64,000 nucleotides of DNA, from assembly GCA_030761205.1 (NCBI GenBank), contig JAULJL010000024.1:14063122-14127121 (forward strand), read 5' to 3'. Source of the DNA: Fremontodendron californicum. Its lineage: Eukaryota; Streptophyta; Magnoliopsida; Malvales; Malvaceae. Position 1 is the first letter of the stretch. The number at the start of each line of letters is the position of its first letter. A model generated the notes under the pieces. It was given only the letters and a program-made list of their open reading frames with translations. It ran no database searches and had not been told where the DNA came from. Below, piece after piece: positions 1 to 10,750 of the stretch. The translations under genes and the position numbers were made by a program.

Positions 1-1900
1 TATCAGCTGCTGGAGGAAAGATTGAGGGAAGTTGAAGGGGTGGAGCTATTTGGCAGTTTGGATGCCAAAGAAATGAGTTTAGTGCACGGTCTGGTGGTTC
101 CTCCAAAGTTCAAAGTACCAGACTTTGAAAAATATAACGAAACTACCAACCCATCAACGCATCTGACCATGTATTGCTGGAAAATGACTGGACATGATGA
201 AGACGAAAAATTACTCATCCACTGTTTCCAAGATAGCTTAATAGGGTCCGCAACTTGGTGGTATAACCAGCTTACCCGTACTAAGATCCGTTCCTGGATG
301 GATCTAGCTAAAGCTTTCATGGAACAATACAAGCATGTGACGGACATGGTGCCTGACCGTCTAAGTCTGCAAAACATAGAAAAGAAAGCTACTGAAAGCT
401 TTAAAGAATATTCTCAGAGATGAGGAGACCTGGCTACACAAGTGCAACCCCCTTTAACCAACAAGGAACTGCAGTGCTTTTCATCAATACCCTGAAAGCA
501 CCTTATTATGATAAATTGGTGGGAAGTGCCACCAAGGACTTTGCAGATATGGTGATATTTGGGGAGATGATAGAGTCTGCCATTAAGAACGGGAAAATGG
601 AAGGGGGTGAGTCTGCTACCCCGAAGAGAGTTTTTCTTGCAAAGAAAAAGAAAGAGACACATGCAGTCAGTTTCAATCAATACCCCTATACACCTCCTAC
701 AGCATACACACCTCCCAAGCCTTATACTCCTACTACATTTTATGCACCTCCTACACCTTACACACTTTACCCGGGGTATAATCCTTACTACCTTAATGTG
801 AACCACCTTACCCAAAATCCATTCCCATATACCAATATACCACTACAGTCGTTTTTAACTGGTATATCCCCACAAATAACCCTTCCTCGAAACACTATCC
901 TAAACACTCAAGGTCCCGTATGCAATGACTATGGTTCATCAAGGAACGATCAAAAACCCCAGTTTGATTCCATCCCTACCACCTATGGTGAGGTATATCC
1001 TAAACTACTGCAAGGCCCCGTATATCTTAAACCTTTGACCCCACCATACCCAAGGTGGTACAATGCAAATACCAACTGCGCATATCATGCAGGAATTCAG
1101 GGGCATTCGACGAAAAATTGCATTGCCTTCAAAAAGAAAGTCCAAAGTTTAATCAATACCGGAGTTGTGAAGTTTGGGTCAAAAAATGGGCCGAATGTAA
1201 CAGGAAACCCAGTGCTCGATCATGCTGAGAATTGGGTAAATGCAGTATTAACAGGGGAAGTCAGAAGGATAAAAAGGGATGCCAGGAAAGTCAAGACTCC
1301 AATGTTAATAGTATGGGTCGAGATGGTTAAAGCAGGAATAGTGGGGGAAGCAAATAGTTTAAAAATGGTTGCAAAGAGGGTGCCGATTGGTGCGCGTTCC
1401 ATAAATCTTCAGGTCATATCATACAGGACTGCGGGACTTTCTGGCAAAAGTCAAAAAGATGATGGATGATGGAAAGGCCTAATTTTATGAGGAAACAGAG
1501 GAGGAAATATAGGTTATTGAAAATACAGCTGGCTATGGAATAGGAAGACCTTTGATCATCTATTATGATGAACCAGAGAAGACTACACCGGTTGTTGAGG
1601 AAATGACGCCTAAGCTCATCATAGATTTGCCTTCTTCCTTTTCATACAAGGAAAACAAAACTGCACCATGGAAATATGACTGCAGCATGGTTATGCTCGG
1701 GTCTTCAGGTCATCAAGATATTACAGGTGTGGGGCACTTTACACGAAGTGGAAGGTGTTATGCCGTTGAGGTTGTTGAACAGGGATCAACAAAAAAGGAT
1801 CGAGGAATGGACAAAGGGAAGAAAGCAGTTGAACCAATCCATATTGAGATGGATTTGTCAAAAAAGGCAGAGAGGGATCAACCCCGATAAACAGGATAAA
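1..1900 (+). pseudogene. gag: Ogre-A gag remnant
   Basis: This encodes the retrotransposon capsid/nucleocapsid polyprotein; the 5' end is off-window. Frame 1 is open to a TGA at 421-423. A shift then moves the reading to frame 3, which stays open to about 1469. The conserved gag core sits at about nt 100-600. A tyrosine/proline-rich stretch (YTPP-like repeats) is at about nt 675-790. A zinc-knuckle-like C-x2-H-x5-H-x4-C lies at 1077-1121. A linker remains open at 1552-1890 in another frame. The same order and very similar protein occur in Ogre-D on the minus strand (40992-38569), which supports the joins between frames. Capsid assembly and RNA binding are inferred from the family. At least two frame breaks and the TGA make this a pseudogene. 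Confidence 0.88.
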
Positions 1901-1917
1901 AAAGCCAGTAAATAAGA

Positions 1918-3194
1918 AGGAGGCCTGCGAGTTTTTAAAGTTCATAAAACATAGTGAGTATAATGTGGTTGAGCAATTGCAGCGTCAGCCAGCAAGAATC
2001 TCCATCTTATCTTTGCTATTAAACTCGGAGCCACACAGAAATACCCTGTTAAGAGTATTGAATTAGGCATACGTGGCTAACAACATATCGGTAGAAAAGT
2101 TAGACAGGCTGGTGGGAAACATTGCGGCAGACGACCATATATTTTTCAGTTATGATGAAATACCACCAATGGTATTGGGTCCACAAAGGCTCTTCACATA
2201 ACAACCACCTGCAATGGGCATATACTACCAAGGGTGCTTCTGGATAATCGTTCTTCATTAAATAAGATGCCCTTGGCAACGCTGTCTAAGTTGTCAGTTG
2301 ATATGTCTTATATGTTACCGAGTTACACAGTAGTCAGGGCTTTCGATGGTACTAGGAGAGAGGTAATGGGAACTATTGAGTTTCCTTTGGAGATAGGCCC
2401 ATGCATCTATACAATGAACTTCCAAGTCATGGATATTAATTCATCCTATAATTGCTTGTTGGGAAGGCAACAGGGGCTGTACCCTTGTCTCTCCACCAAA
2501 AGCAAAAATTTGTGATGGAAGGCCGTTTGGTCACTGTATCAGGAGAAGAAGACATAATAGCCTCTGCATCTACTGAATCTCCTTATGTTGAACCCAATGA
2601 AGATGCCGTAGAATGTTCTTTTCGGTCTTTGGAATTCGTAAATACGGTTTTCGTCGCTGAAGGACAAAAAATTCAAAAACCAAGGTTATCCAAGAACACA
2701 AGGCTGGGAGTAAGAACCACAGTGGGAAAAGGCTGCAGTGCTGGAAAAGGTCTTGGGAAATATCTTCAAGGGATGGCCCGAGCAATGGAAGCAGTGGGAA
2801 AGAAAGATCGATTTGGCTTAGGGTATCTTCCAAAGGCCTATGAGAGAAGGAAACAAGTTGAAAGAAATCAACAAAGGAGGATGGCCCGTCTCACGGGTAT
2901 GGATATTGAATGGGAACCCATGACTTTCCCATGAATCCTTCACAACTTCCGCTCTACTGGTTTTCTATTCAGAGAAAAGAATTCAGAGGATGTACTCATA
3001 ATGATCGAGCAAGCTTTTGAAAAATTCCATGTGAATAAAGGGGGGCAGATTCAGGATATGGTAATTTGCATGACTGGGAAAGAAGGGATGGAAAGTGACA
3101 ATGTGAATTGGATGGTGCGACCTTATCCATCGAGATATAGACTAACCAATTGGAGTGCGACTGAGTTGCCCATAGTTTTGAAGTCGATTCCAAC
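1918..3194 (+). pseudogene. pro: Ogre-A aspartic protease with G-patch-like tail and pre-intron exon
   Basis: This is a retropepsin-type protease that would cleave the element's polyproteins. The N-terminal part reads at about 1920-2170, and the active-site region starts at 2243 (Asp codon 2243-2245). The expected Gly of the Asp-x-Gly triad is Arg here (CGT at 2249-2251); Ogre-D keeps Gly. Downstream, at about 2700-2830, is a glycine-rich block (KGLGK ... FGLGY) that resembles a G-patch nucleic-acid-binding domain. A conserved tail follows and runs to the intron donor at 3195. A TGA around 2932-2934 and several frame changes break it. Ogre-D has the same domain order in its minus-strand copy. 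Confidence 0.8.
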
Positions 3195-3402
3195 GTAATA
3201 CTTTCTTAATTATCTTTACCCATAGATATTAAGAGTTTTTTTTTTTTTTAATGGGCTTTTTTGTTTAAACATTTTCATTCAATAAATAACAAGCACAATG
3301 CATTTATTCATATTGATGTGTCCATATTCTTTCATTTTTGTTATTTATTTTGTTTTCATTATATATATTTTCCTATATTGTTTCTTCTTCACCTATTTAC
3401 AG
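3195..3402 (+). other. Ogre intron between protease and RT
   Basis: The donor is GTAATA at 3195, and the acceptor is a pyrimidine-rich run followed by CAG ending at 3402. The upstream exon ends two bases into a codon and the downstream exon supplies the third, so the frame stays open across the junction; without splicing a TAA follows at 3196-3198. Ogre-D has a 217-bp counterpart (37014-37230, minus) with donor GTAATG, an almost identical acceptor and the same phase. A spliced intron at this place is a known hallmark of Ogre elements. Splicing here is inferred, not observed. Confidence 0.82.
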
Positions 3403-4640
3403 GTGTACGGATGCGGAATATGAGGACCTTCCTATCAATAATTCTAAAATTGATTTTGAAAGACCCATTTGCACGGGTGATTTTGAGGCTAACAAAGATA
3501 TTAAAGATTATGGTCTACCTCCGGATCTATTAAGGAAAATAGAACAAGAGGAGAAACAAGTAGTTCCTCATAAGGAATTATTGGAAATGATAAATCTAGG
3601 AAATGGTGAAGAGATAAAGGAAGTCAAAATCGGGACTTCATTGTCATATCAATAAAGGGTGAATTAATAGCCTTGCTCCAAGAATATGTGGATGTATTTG
3701 CATGGTCTTACCAAGACATGCCAGGGTTGGATCCGGATATTGTGGTTTATAAGCTCCCTTTAAGGCTAGAATGCAAACCAATTTAGCAAAAGTTGAGAAG
3801 AATGAGGTTGGACATGCTGTTAAAGATAAAAGAGGCGGTGAAGAAGCAATTTGATGCTGGATTCTTAGAGGTGGCAAAATATCTAGAATGGGTGGCAAAT
3901 ATTGTTCCAGTACCAAAGAAGGATGGCAAGGTGCGGATGTGCGTTGATTTTCGAGATTTGAACAAGGCCAGTAAAGATAATTTCCCTTTGCCCCATATTG
4001 ATACTCTGGTGGGTAATACGGCAAAGAGTTCTTTATTTTCTTTCTTGGACGGATTCTCAGGATACAATCAGATTAAGATGGCACTGGAAGATATAGAGAA
4101 AACCACATTTGTTACAATATGGGGAACCTTCTGCTACAAGGTAATGCCATTTGGGTTAAAGAATGCTGGGGCAACATATCAGAGAGCTATGGTGACCTTG
4201 TTTCATGATATGATGCATAAGGGAATTAAGGTCTATGTTGATGATATGATCGGAAAGTCACAAGGAGAAGAGGAGCATATTGCGAATCTTAAGAAGCTCT
4301 TCGAACGACTAAGAAAGTTTCGACTCAAACTATATCCGACAAAATGCACTTTCGGAGTCACCTCGGGAAAATTGCTGGGTTTTGTCGTCAGCAAAAAAGA
4401 ATTGAGATTGACCCGGATAAAGTGAAGGCCATTCAGAATTTGGCACCACCTCATACTCAAAAGGAAGTAAGAGGCTTTCTGGGGAGATTGAATTACATTG
4501 TTAGATTTATTTCTCAATTAATCGACAAATGTGATCCAATATTTAAGTTACTTCGAAAACGTGATCTAGGAGAATGGGATGGAGGTTGTCAGATTGCATT
4601 TGAAAAGGATTAATATTATCTATCCAACCCACCAGTATTA
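3403..4640 (+). pseudogene. pol (RT): Ogre-A reverse transcriptase remnant
   Basis: This would copy genomic RNA into cDNA. The reading frame opens at the intron acceptor with an acidic linker (to about 3655), then the RT fingers and palm follow from about 3660. The catalytic YVDD box is at 4234-4245, and the thumb and connection region reaches about 4613. Family motifs visible include DFRDLNKA, GYNQIK and PFGLKNAGATYQ. A TAG at 3784-3786, a frameshift near 3650, another near 4400 and a stop at about 4611-4613 break the frame. The protein is close to that of Ogre-D (36900-35800, minus), so the two copies belong to one family. Confidence 0.9.
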
Positions 4641-5420
4641 ATGCCACCTGTTCCGAATAAACCAATGATATTGTATTTATCAGTATTTGAGAGATCCATG
4701 GGTTGTGTTTTGGGGCCTCTTGATGAGACTGGAAATAAAGAACAGGCAGTTTACTACCCCAGCAAGAAGTTCACAGATTATAAGTTGAAATATTCATTGG
4801 TAGAGAAGTTGTGTTGTGCCTTAGCTTGGACTGCTCGAAGACTCAGACTGTACATGTTGTACCACACAACGTGGTTGATTGCCAAGCTAGATCCAATCAA
4901 GTACATGTTGGAAGCATCTTCTTTGTCAGGGAGGACGGCAAGATGTCAGGTTTTATTGTCAGATTACGACATTATATATGTAAGTCAAAAAGCTATCAAG
5001 GGCAGTGCAGTGGCTGAATTCTTACCAAGTCGGGCGGTGGAAGATTATGAGCCGTTGAACTTTGACTTTTTGAATGAAGATTTGATGTATGTTTCACAAG
5101 TAGATGAGATTCCCCTGAAGAAGAAAGTGTATAAAATGTATTTTGATGTTGCACTAATGCCATGGGGCAGGGAATCGGTGCAGTCCTCATATCCCCAGAA
5201 AAATATTATTATCCTTTCACTGCTAGATTGTATTTTGATTGTACAAACAATACTGCCGAGTATGAAGCGTGTACTATGGGCCTTCGTGCTACAGTGGACA
5301 AAAAGATCAAAGTATTGGAAGTTTTCGGAGACTCAGCCCTAGTGATATACCAGCTACGGGGAGAATGGGAAACCCGAGATAGAAAGCTAATCTGATACCG
5401 AGAACTCATACTAAGTTTAT
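4641..5420 (+). pseudogene. pol (RNH/aRNH): Ogre-A RNase H and second, archaeal-type RNase H remnants
   Basis: RNase H removes the RNA template strand. The first, degenerate RNase H/connection domain reads at about 4641-4920. After a linker comes a second domain starting near 5137 with a MYFD-like first catalytic block. In the next frame it continues through NNTAEYEA and GDSALVI motifs to about 5395. A one-base shift near 5150 splits the second domain. The same domain is intact over its core in Ogre-D. Two RNase H domains in a row are typical of the Tat group of Ty3/gypsy elements. A TGA at about 5393-5395 ends the open stretch. Confidence 0.82.
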
Positions 5421-6855
5421 TGGAGGAATTTGAAGCAGTGAATTTCAATTACTTCGCTCGAGAAGAAAATCGAATGGCAGATGCTCCAACTACTTTGTCT
5501 TCAATGTTTAAAGTGAATGAAGGGGCTGAAGTTGTGCCAATAAAGATGAGTATATATGAGCCTCCTGCCCACTGTCTGAGTATTGAAGAAGAAGCAGATT
5601 GCCTCCCTTGGTATAATGACATCTTGCAGTATATCAAGAGTGAACAGTATCCAGAACAAGCAACAAAAAATGACAAGAGGACTCTGAGAAGGCTAGCAAT
5701 GGGTTTCGTTCTAGACAGTGAGATTCTATACAAGAAAGGAAAAGACCAAGTCTTATTGAGATGTGTCGGATCTGCCGAAGCTCGGAGAATTATAGAAGAG
5801 GTCCATGAAAGGATATGTGGCACTCATGCTAATGGTCACATGCTTGCCAAGCAGATTATGAGGGCAGGGTATTATTGGTTGACAATAGAAAAAGATTGTA
5901 TCAGTTATTCCTGGAAGTGTCATAAATGCCAGATTTATGGAAATAAGATTCATGTGCCGCCATCGCCATTGCATGTCATGACTGCACCATGGCCCTTTTA
6001 AATATGGGGAATGGATATGATTGGACCTATTACCCCGAATGCTTCAAATGGGCATTGTTTCATCTTGGTGGCCATAGATTATTTCACAAAGTGGGTAGAA
6101 GCTGCTTCCTATGCGAATGTAACCAAGTCGGTGGTATGCAGATTTGTTAAGAAAGAAATCATATGCCGTTACGGATTGCTAGCAAGAATTATTTTGGATA
6201 ATGCTCTCAATTTGAACAATAAGAAGATGAGAGAAGTGTGTACTCAGTTCAAGATCACACATCATAATTCGGCACCTTATAGTCCGAAGATGAATGGGGC
6301 AGTAGAAGCAGCTAACAAGAACATCAAGAAGATTGTTGAGAAGATGACTGATGTGTACAAGGATTGGCATGAGATCTTGCCTTTTTCTCTTCATGCATAT
6401 CGTACTTCGATTCGCACATCTACAGGGGCCATGCCATTTTCTTTAGTATATGGGATGGAAGCAGTGTACCTATTGAAGTTGAAATCCCTTCATTACGAGT
6501 TTTGATGGAAGTTGGCCTAGAAGAAGCAGAATGGGTTAGAGCTTGTTATAAACAGTTGAATCTCATCGAGGAGAAAAAATTGAAAGCAATTTGTCACGGG
6601 TAGTTGTATCATAAAAGGATAATTCGAGCCCACAACAAGAAAGTTTGTCCTAGATAGTTCCGAGAAGGAGAGTTAGTATTGAGGAAAATTCTCCCTATAG
6701 TGAAGGATCCGCGAGGAAAATGGACTCCAAATTGGGAAGGACCCTATGTTGTAAAAAGAGCTTTTTCTGGAGGAGCATTGATTTTAACTAGAATGGATGG
6801 GGAGGATTTCAGAAATCCCGTGAATGCTGATGAATTGAAGAAGTATTATGCTTAA
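5420..6855 (+). pseudogene. pol (INT): Ogre-A integrase remnant
   Basis: Integrase inserts the cDNA into the host chromosome. A linker reads from 5420, and the HHCC zinc-binding region is at about 5800-5940. The catalytic core shows Asp at 6014-6016, Asp at 6197-6199 and Glu at 6305-6307. The C-terminal part (WEGP...RAF...GALILT) is visible to the TAA at 6853-6855. A TAA at 5999-6001 between zinc finger and core, a frame change near 6500, and TAGs at about 6601 and 6653 break it. No chromodomain is visible after the core, as expected for Tat elements. Confidence 0.88.
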
Positions 6856-8339
6856 AAAAAATGTGTGATGCTGTGCACATGGAAATTCGACTGATCCCTG
6901 TGGATTGCTTTTTAATGAGAACATTCATGCTTGATATGATGAATGGCCATCTTTCATATTCCTTTCACTAAGAAGAAATTATCCCTAGTCACCCCTTTGA
7001 GCCTTAGGAATTATTTCTTTCTTTAAAACTTGATCAAGGATCACCGTCTACACTAGAGGGCAAATGCGAGGTAAAATAATCAAAAAATCATGGCAAAAAG
7101 AAAGCCACCGAAAAATGTGGCAAATGAAAGCCAACAAAGCAAAAAAAGAAAAAAGAAGAAAAGAAAGTCCAAAAAAGGGACAAATGTTTCAAGAATGAGT
7201 TATCCTCAAAAAATTATCCTTGATCCAATCACCCTTAAACACACTTTGGGCCTATTTTATCCTTTCTTTCTAAAACCGAACCTTGGCCTACATTACGTGC
7301 TTTAGAAAGTCTATTTTGATCAAGCATGGATATTTAATTTGAAAGGTTATTCTCCGAATTCATCTCATCTTTTGAATTGATATTTTTACTTTGGAAACAT
7401 TTAGAATTCTCAGATGTATGGTAGAATAAAAAATATGAAAATGAAAAAAGAATGTAAAAGGAGAGGTTTAAGCCGAAAACCCACAAAGGGCGACTTAATG
7501 GAGGACACTTGAGTTAAAAACCTGCAAAGGGCGGCTCAGGTACTGATTAAAAGTTCGAATCAATGCTCGGTGTAAAGGGGGAGAAAGTATCTGAAAATCA
7601 AAAGAAAGGGGAACAACTCAGTCTGATGTAACTACGGAAGCCGAGAGGTTACCCAAGTAAATTGCTTGTTCAAGAGAAATTTCAGATGGTTTGAAAAAGA
7701 GGGGTCCAAGATATTCCACATTCGGGGCATCTACAACCTATAACTTTACATTTGTTTCTTATATCCTTGATATTTACTTTTACTATTTTAAAACATTTAT
7801 TGCAATAAATTCTTGTCATTTTTTTATGACATTTTTGCTTGATTCATATTTCCTGTCATGCATTTTTGAGATGCATTATGATTGTTATTAAATTGAATAA
7901 TGATTAGTAATAAAAAATCTTTAATTAAAAGGATTTCAGAGTATTACTAAGGAATAGATTTAAATATTGGGAAAGGTTTGGAAAGTTCACAAAGAAAATA
8001 AAACAGTAAACGTGTTGGAGACTCCATTACGAAGTCAAAAAATCTATGAATTTCAGCGAAAGTCAAAAACTGAGACTGTTTGATAAGCTATCTTGAGTGA
8101 AGGATTCCTTAAGTGGGGCATCAGTGAACAATTGAAGACTCCGTCTTGAAGTCGGATAATCTGTGAACCTCAAAGAAACCATGGATTAGAAATCATGACA
8201 CAATCATTTGATTGCATTCATTCTTAGGAAACATACAAGCATTTGCAAAGCATGTCATTCTCATCATTGCATTTAGTTAACATTGCAGAATGAGGAAAAC
8301 TTGAACTTCCCCAAAGTAAACTCGTTCTGCTTTTCGAAC
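6856..8339 (+). other. Ogre-A non-coding spacer between integrase and tandem arrays
   Basis: There is no credible gene here; a 71-codon Lys-rich frame at 7090 is A-rich spacer. The block at about 6890-7520 is recognisably repeated in Ogre-B at about 26880-27580, with GATTGCTTTT-type, CACCCCTT-type and CATTACGTGCTTT-type landmarks in the same order. It is therefore a conserved 3' module retained even where pol is absent. Two similar sentences at about 8010-8060 and 8140-8180 (GAAGTC...AATCT..GAA) form a small degenerate repeat. Confidence 0.7.
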
Positions 8340-8805
8340 GAGTCAAGCCCCGAGGTCACCGTCGAGGTACTTCCTTTTGTTTTAAATCGAATTCATTCTG
8401 TTTTATCAAATGACTCGAGCCTTGAGACCATTGTTGAGGTATTTCATTTTGTTTTAAATCGAATTCATTCTGTTTTATCAAATGTGTCGAGCCTTGAGAC
8501 CACTGTCGAGGTATTTCCTTTTGTTTCAAATTGAATTCATTCTGTTTTGTCAATTGAGTTGAGCCTTGAGACCACCATCGAGGTATTTCCTTTTGTTTAA
8601 AATCAAATTCATTCTATTTTTTCAAATGAGTCGAGCCTTGAGACCACCGTCAAGGTATTTCCTTTTGTTTTAAATCGAATTCATTCTGTTTTATCAAATG
8701 AGTCGAGCCTTGAGACCACCGTCGAGGTATTCCCTTTTGTTTTAAATCGAATTCATTTTGTTTATCAAATGAGTCGAGCCTTGAGACCGTCGTCAAGGTA
8801 TTTTC
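8340..8805 (+). repeat. 72-bp tandem array (about 6.5 copies)
   Basis: Unit starts (GAGTCGAGCC-like) recur at about 8340, 8413, 8485, 8557, 8629, 8701 and 8772, a steady 72-bp step. The unit contains TTGAGACCAC and AAATCGAATTCATTC. Because 72 is divisible by three, an open frame of repeated 24-residue units appears at 8283-8534, but this is a by-product. Tandem arrays between pol and the 3' LTR are usual in Ogre elements. Confidence 0.92.
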
Positions 8806-9185
8806 AAATCACGAGTAAGGCCTTCGTAGACCATTCTTAAGACCTTCGGGCATCATTTTTAAAGTCGCATACAGCGCATTTTTCCAAATCATGGGTAAGG
8901 CCTCCGGGCACCATTCTTAAGACCTCCGGGCATCATTTTTAAAGTCGCATACAACGCATTTTTTTTCAAATCATGGGTAAGGCCTCCGGGCATTATTGTT
9001 AAAGTCACATACAACATATTTTTTCAAATCACAGGTAAGGCCTCCGTGTACCATTCTTAAGACCTCCGGACATTGTTGTTAAAGTCGCATACAACGTATT
9101 TTTCTCGAATCATGGGTAAGGCCTTCGGGCACCATTTTTTATGACCTCCAGGCACCATTTTTAAGACCTGCAGGCATAAGTTTCC
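8806..9185 (+). repeat. About 80-bp tandem array (about 4.5 copies)
   Basis: Units begin with AATCATGGGTAAGGCCTCCG-like sequence at about 8811, 8886, 8969, 9028 and 9108 and contain one or two GACCTCCGGGCATC segments and AAAGTCGCATACAACGC. Lengths vary because the inner GGGCAC segment is itself duplicated or lost. It abuts the 72-bp array without a gap. Confidence 0.85.
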
Positions 9186-9400
9186 AGAGTTTTTACATTT
9201 GCTTGAACAAGTCTTTGGTGGTGATAACCAAAGCCTCTGGTGGAGATATCCAGAGTTTTACATTTGCTTGAACAAGTCTTTGACGGTGATAGCCAAAGCC
9301 TCTGGTGGAGATATCTAGAGTTTTACATTTGCTTGAGCAATCTTTGGTGGTGATAGCCGAAGCTTCTGGAGGAGATGCCCATAATTTTTAAACACAGCTT
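9186..9400 (+). repeat. 65-bp tandem array (3 copies), same unit as the large Ogre-B array
   Basis: Copies start with GTCTTTGGTGGTGATA-like sequence at about 9211, 9275 and 9340, each followed by AGCCTCTGGTGGAGATAT and a TTTTACATTTGCTTGA tail. The core is the same as the 12-copy array in Ogre-B at 28985-29830; only the tail differs. Confidence 0.85.
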
Positions 9401-9650
9401 AGTACAAGACAGGTTAAGCCCTCGAGACCATCGTCGAGGTTTTTTCTTCTCTTGCAAATCAACTCGTTTCCTTAAGACGGGTCGAGCCTTGATTAGTCAG
9501 GCAATTCAATTTAAGGACAATATCTTCTATTTACAGCTTTTTTCAACCAAAAAAAAAACTAGAAACCCCCTTTCTCGTCACATGTGATTTCACTAACTGG
9601 ACAAAATTAGCTTTTGTTTATCTTTGCCTGATTCCTGATTCTCAGCAATA

Positions 9651-9666
9651 GCCAAAGAGGGGCAGC
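9651..9666 (+). other. Polypurine tract of Ogre-A
   Basis: A purine run, CCAAAGAGGGGCAGC, lies immediately before the 3' LTR start TGTAGACAC. The identical tract precedes the Ogre-B 3' LTR. It would prime plus-strand DNA synthesis. Confidence 0.85.
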
Positions 9667-10249
9667 TGTAGACACTTAATTTTGTCCGGAACACTAAAAC
9701 AAGTATGTTTTCTTCCTAAATTGATGTTTCAGAATGTAAAAAGATTTTTTTCATCCTGCAGGTGGTACTCCGACACTTAGTCTTAGAAGGCGAGCAAAAA
9801 AGTCAAACTTGAAAAAAAGTCAAACCCAAAAAGTCAACCTCAAAAAAGTCAACTACTAAAAAAGTTAACCCACTTTCAAAATCAATATTTGAAGTTCAAT
9901 TGAAAAATGGCAAAAGAATTTTGATAATCCGAGGTCTACATTGAAAGATATGGAGTTCGAAAGTTGGGTTATGGAGATTCAGTGGAAAAGAAACCCTAAT
10001 CCGAGCAATTTGGGGAAAAGTGCTTAAACGATCAAATTGGTTGAAATTAAAGGTTCCAAATAAAAGATAAGCACTGAATACGGGTAATGGAGAAGCCACT
10101 TGAAAGAAAAACTGAAAGAAAAGTCAATCCGAAAGAAAACCGAGAATAAGGGTTTTTGGTGGATTTCGATGAAATTGGGAAGAATTACAGAAATAGCCCG
10201 ATTCGGGTAAGACTAAAGCCCCTAATGGATGAGGGCTGATTAAAAAAGG

Positions 10250-10750
10250 ATAGCCCAAGGCTCAGTTTGAAGAAAATCTGAAAATCAGACTTGTTTTGAG
10301 CAAAATCGGGTTTCGGAGGCAAAAGGGAATAATTGGAAAATCTGGGAAAAATAGCAAATGAACTCCAAAAATTTGGAAAAATTGCATACCTCATTATTAA
10401 ATCATTTCAAAGAGATTGGCAAAAGAAAATCTTGATTCGAAGTTCGTTTGCTAAATGGCCAAATTCTGGGTCCCCTATGTAGTAATTAAAGCAGATGAAT
10501 CCCGAAAAAATACCAAATGAGTTCCAAAAATTATGAAAACTTCCAGATCACACTTTTAAATTATTTGGAAGATATTGGTGAAGAAAAATCTGGATTTGGA
10601 GCTCATTTAAAAAATGGTAAAGTTTGAGAGCACAAAAGGGCAATTTTGGAAAAAAATCCAAATAAATAGCAAATGGACTCGAAAAGTTTTAAAAACCTCC
10701 AGAATTCAAATTTTTATTATTTTGAAAGTATTGAAAAAAGAAAATTTGAA
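10250..10750 (+). repeat. About 157-bp direct repeats in U3 of Ogre-A LTR
   Basis: Units share GAGATTGGC.AAGAAAATC, a GGGCAATTTTGG-like stretch and AAATAGCAAATG...TC.AAAA. GAGATTGG-like marks at 10413 and 10570 give the step. The same unit is present about 3.5 times in Ogre-B (16250-16770; 30960-31500) and on the minus strand in Ogre-D (48900-49400). Confidence 0.75.

Noticed and set aside
7090..7305. 71-codon Lys-rich open frame resembling a nuclear-localised peptide
   Set aside because: It lies in A-rich spacer, and the matching part of Ogre-B (about 27130-27280) does not keep the frame.
8283..8534. Protein of repeated 24-residue units
   Set aside because: Produced by a 72-bp tandem array whose period is a multiple of three; the frame closes within the array and is open on the other strand as well.
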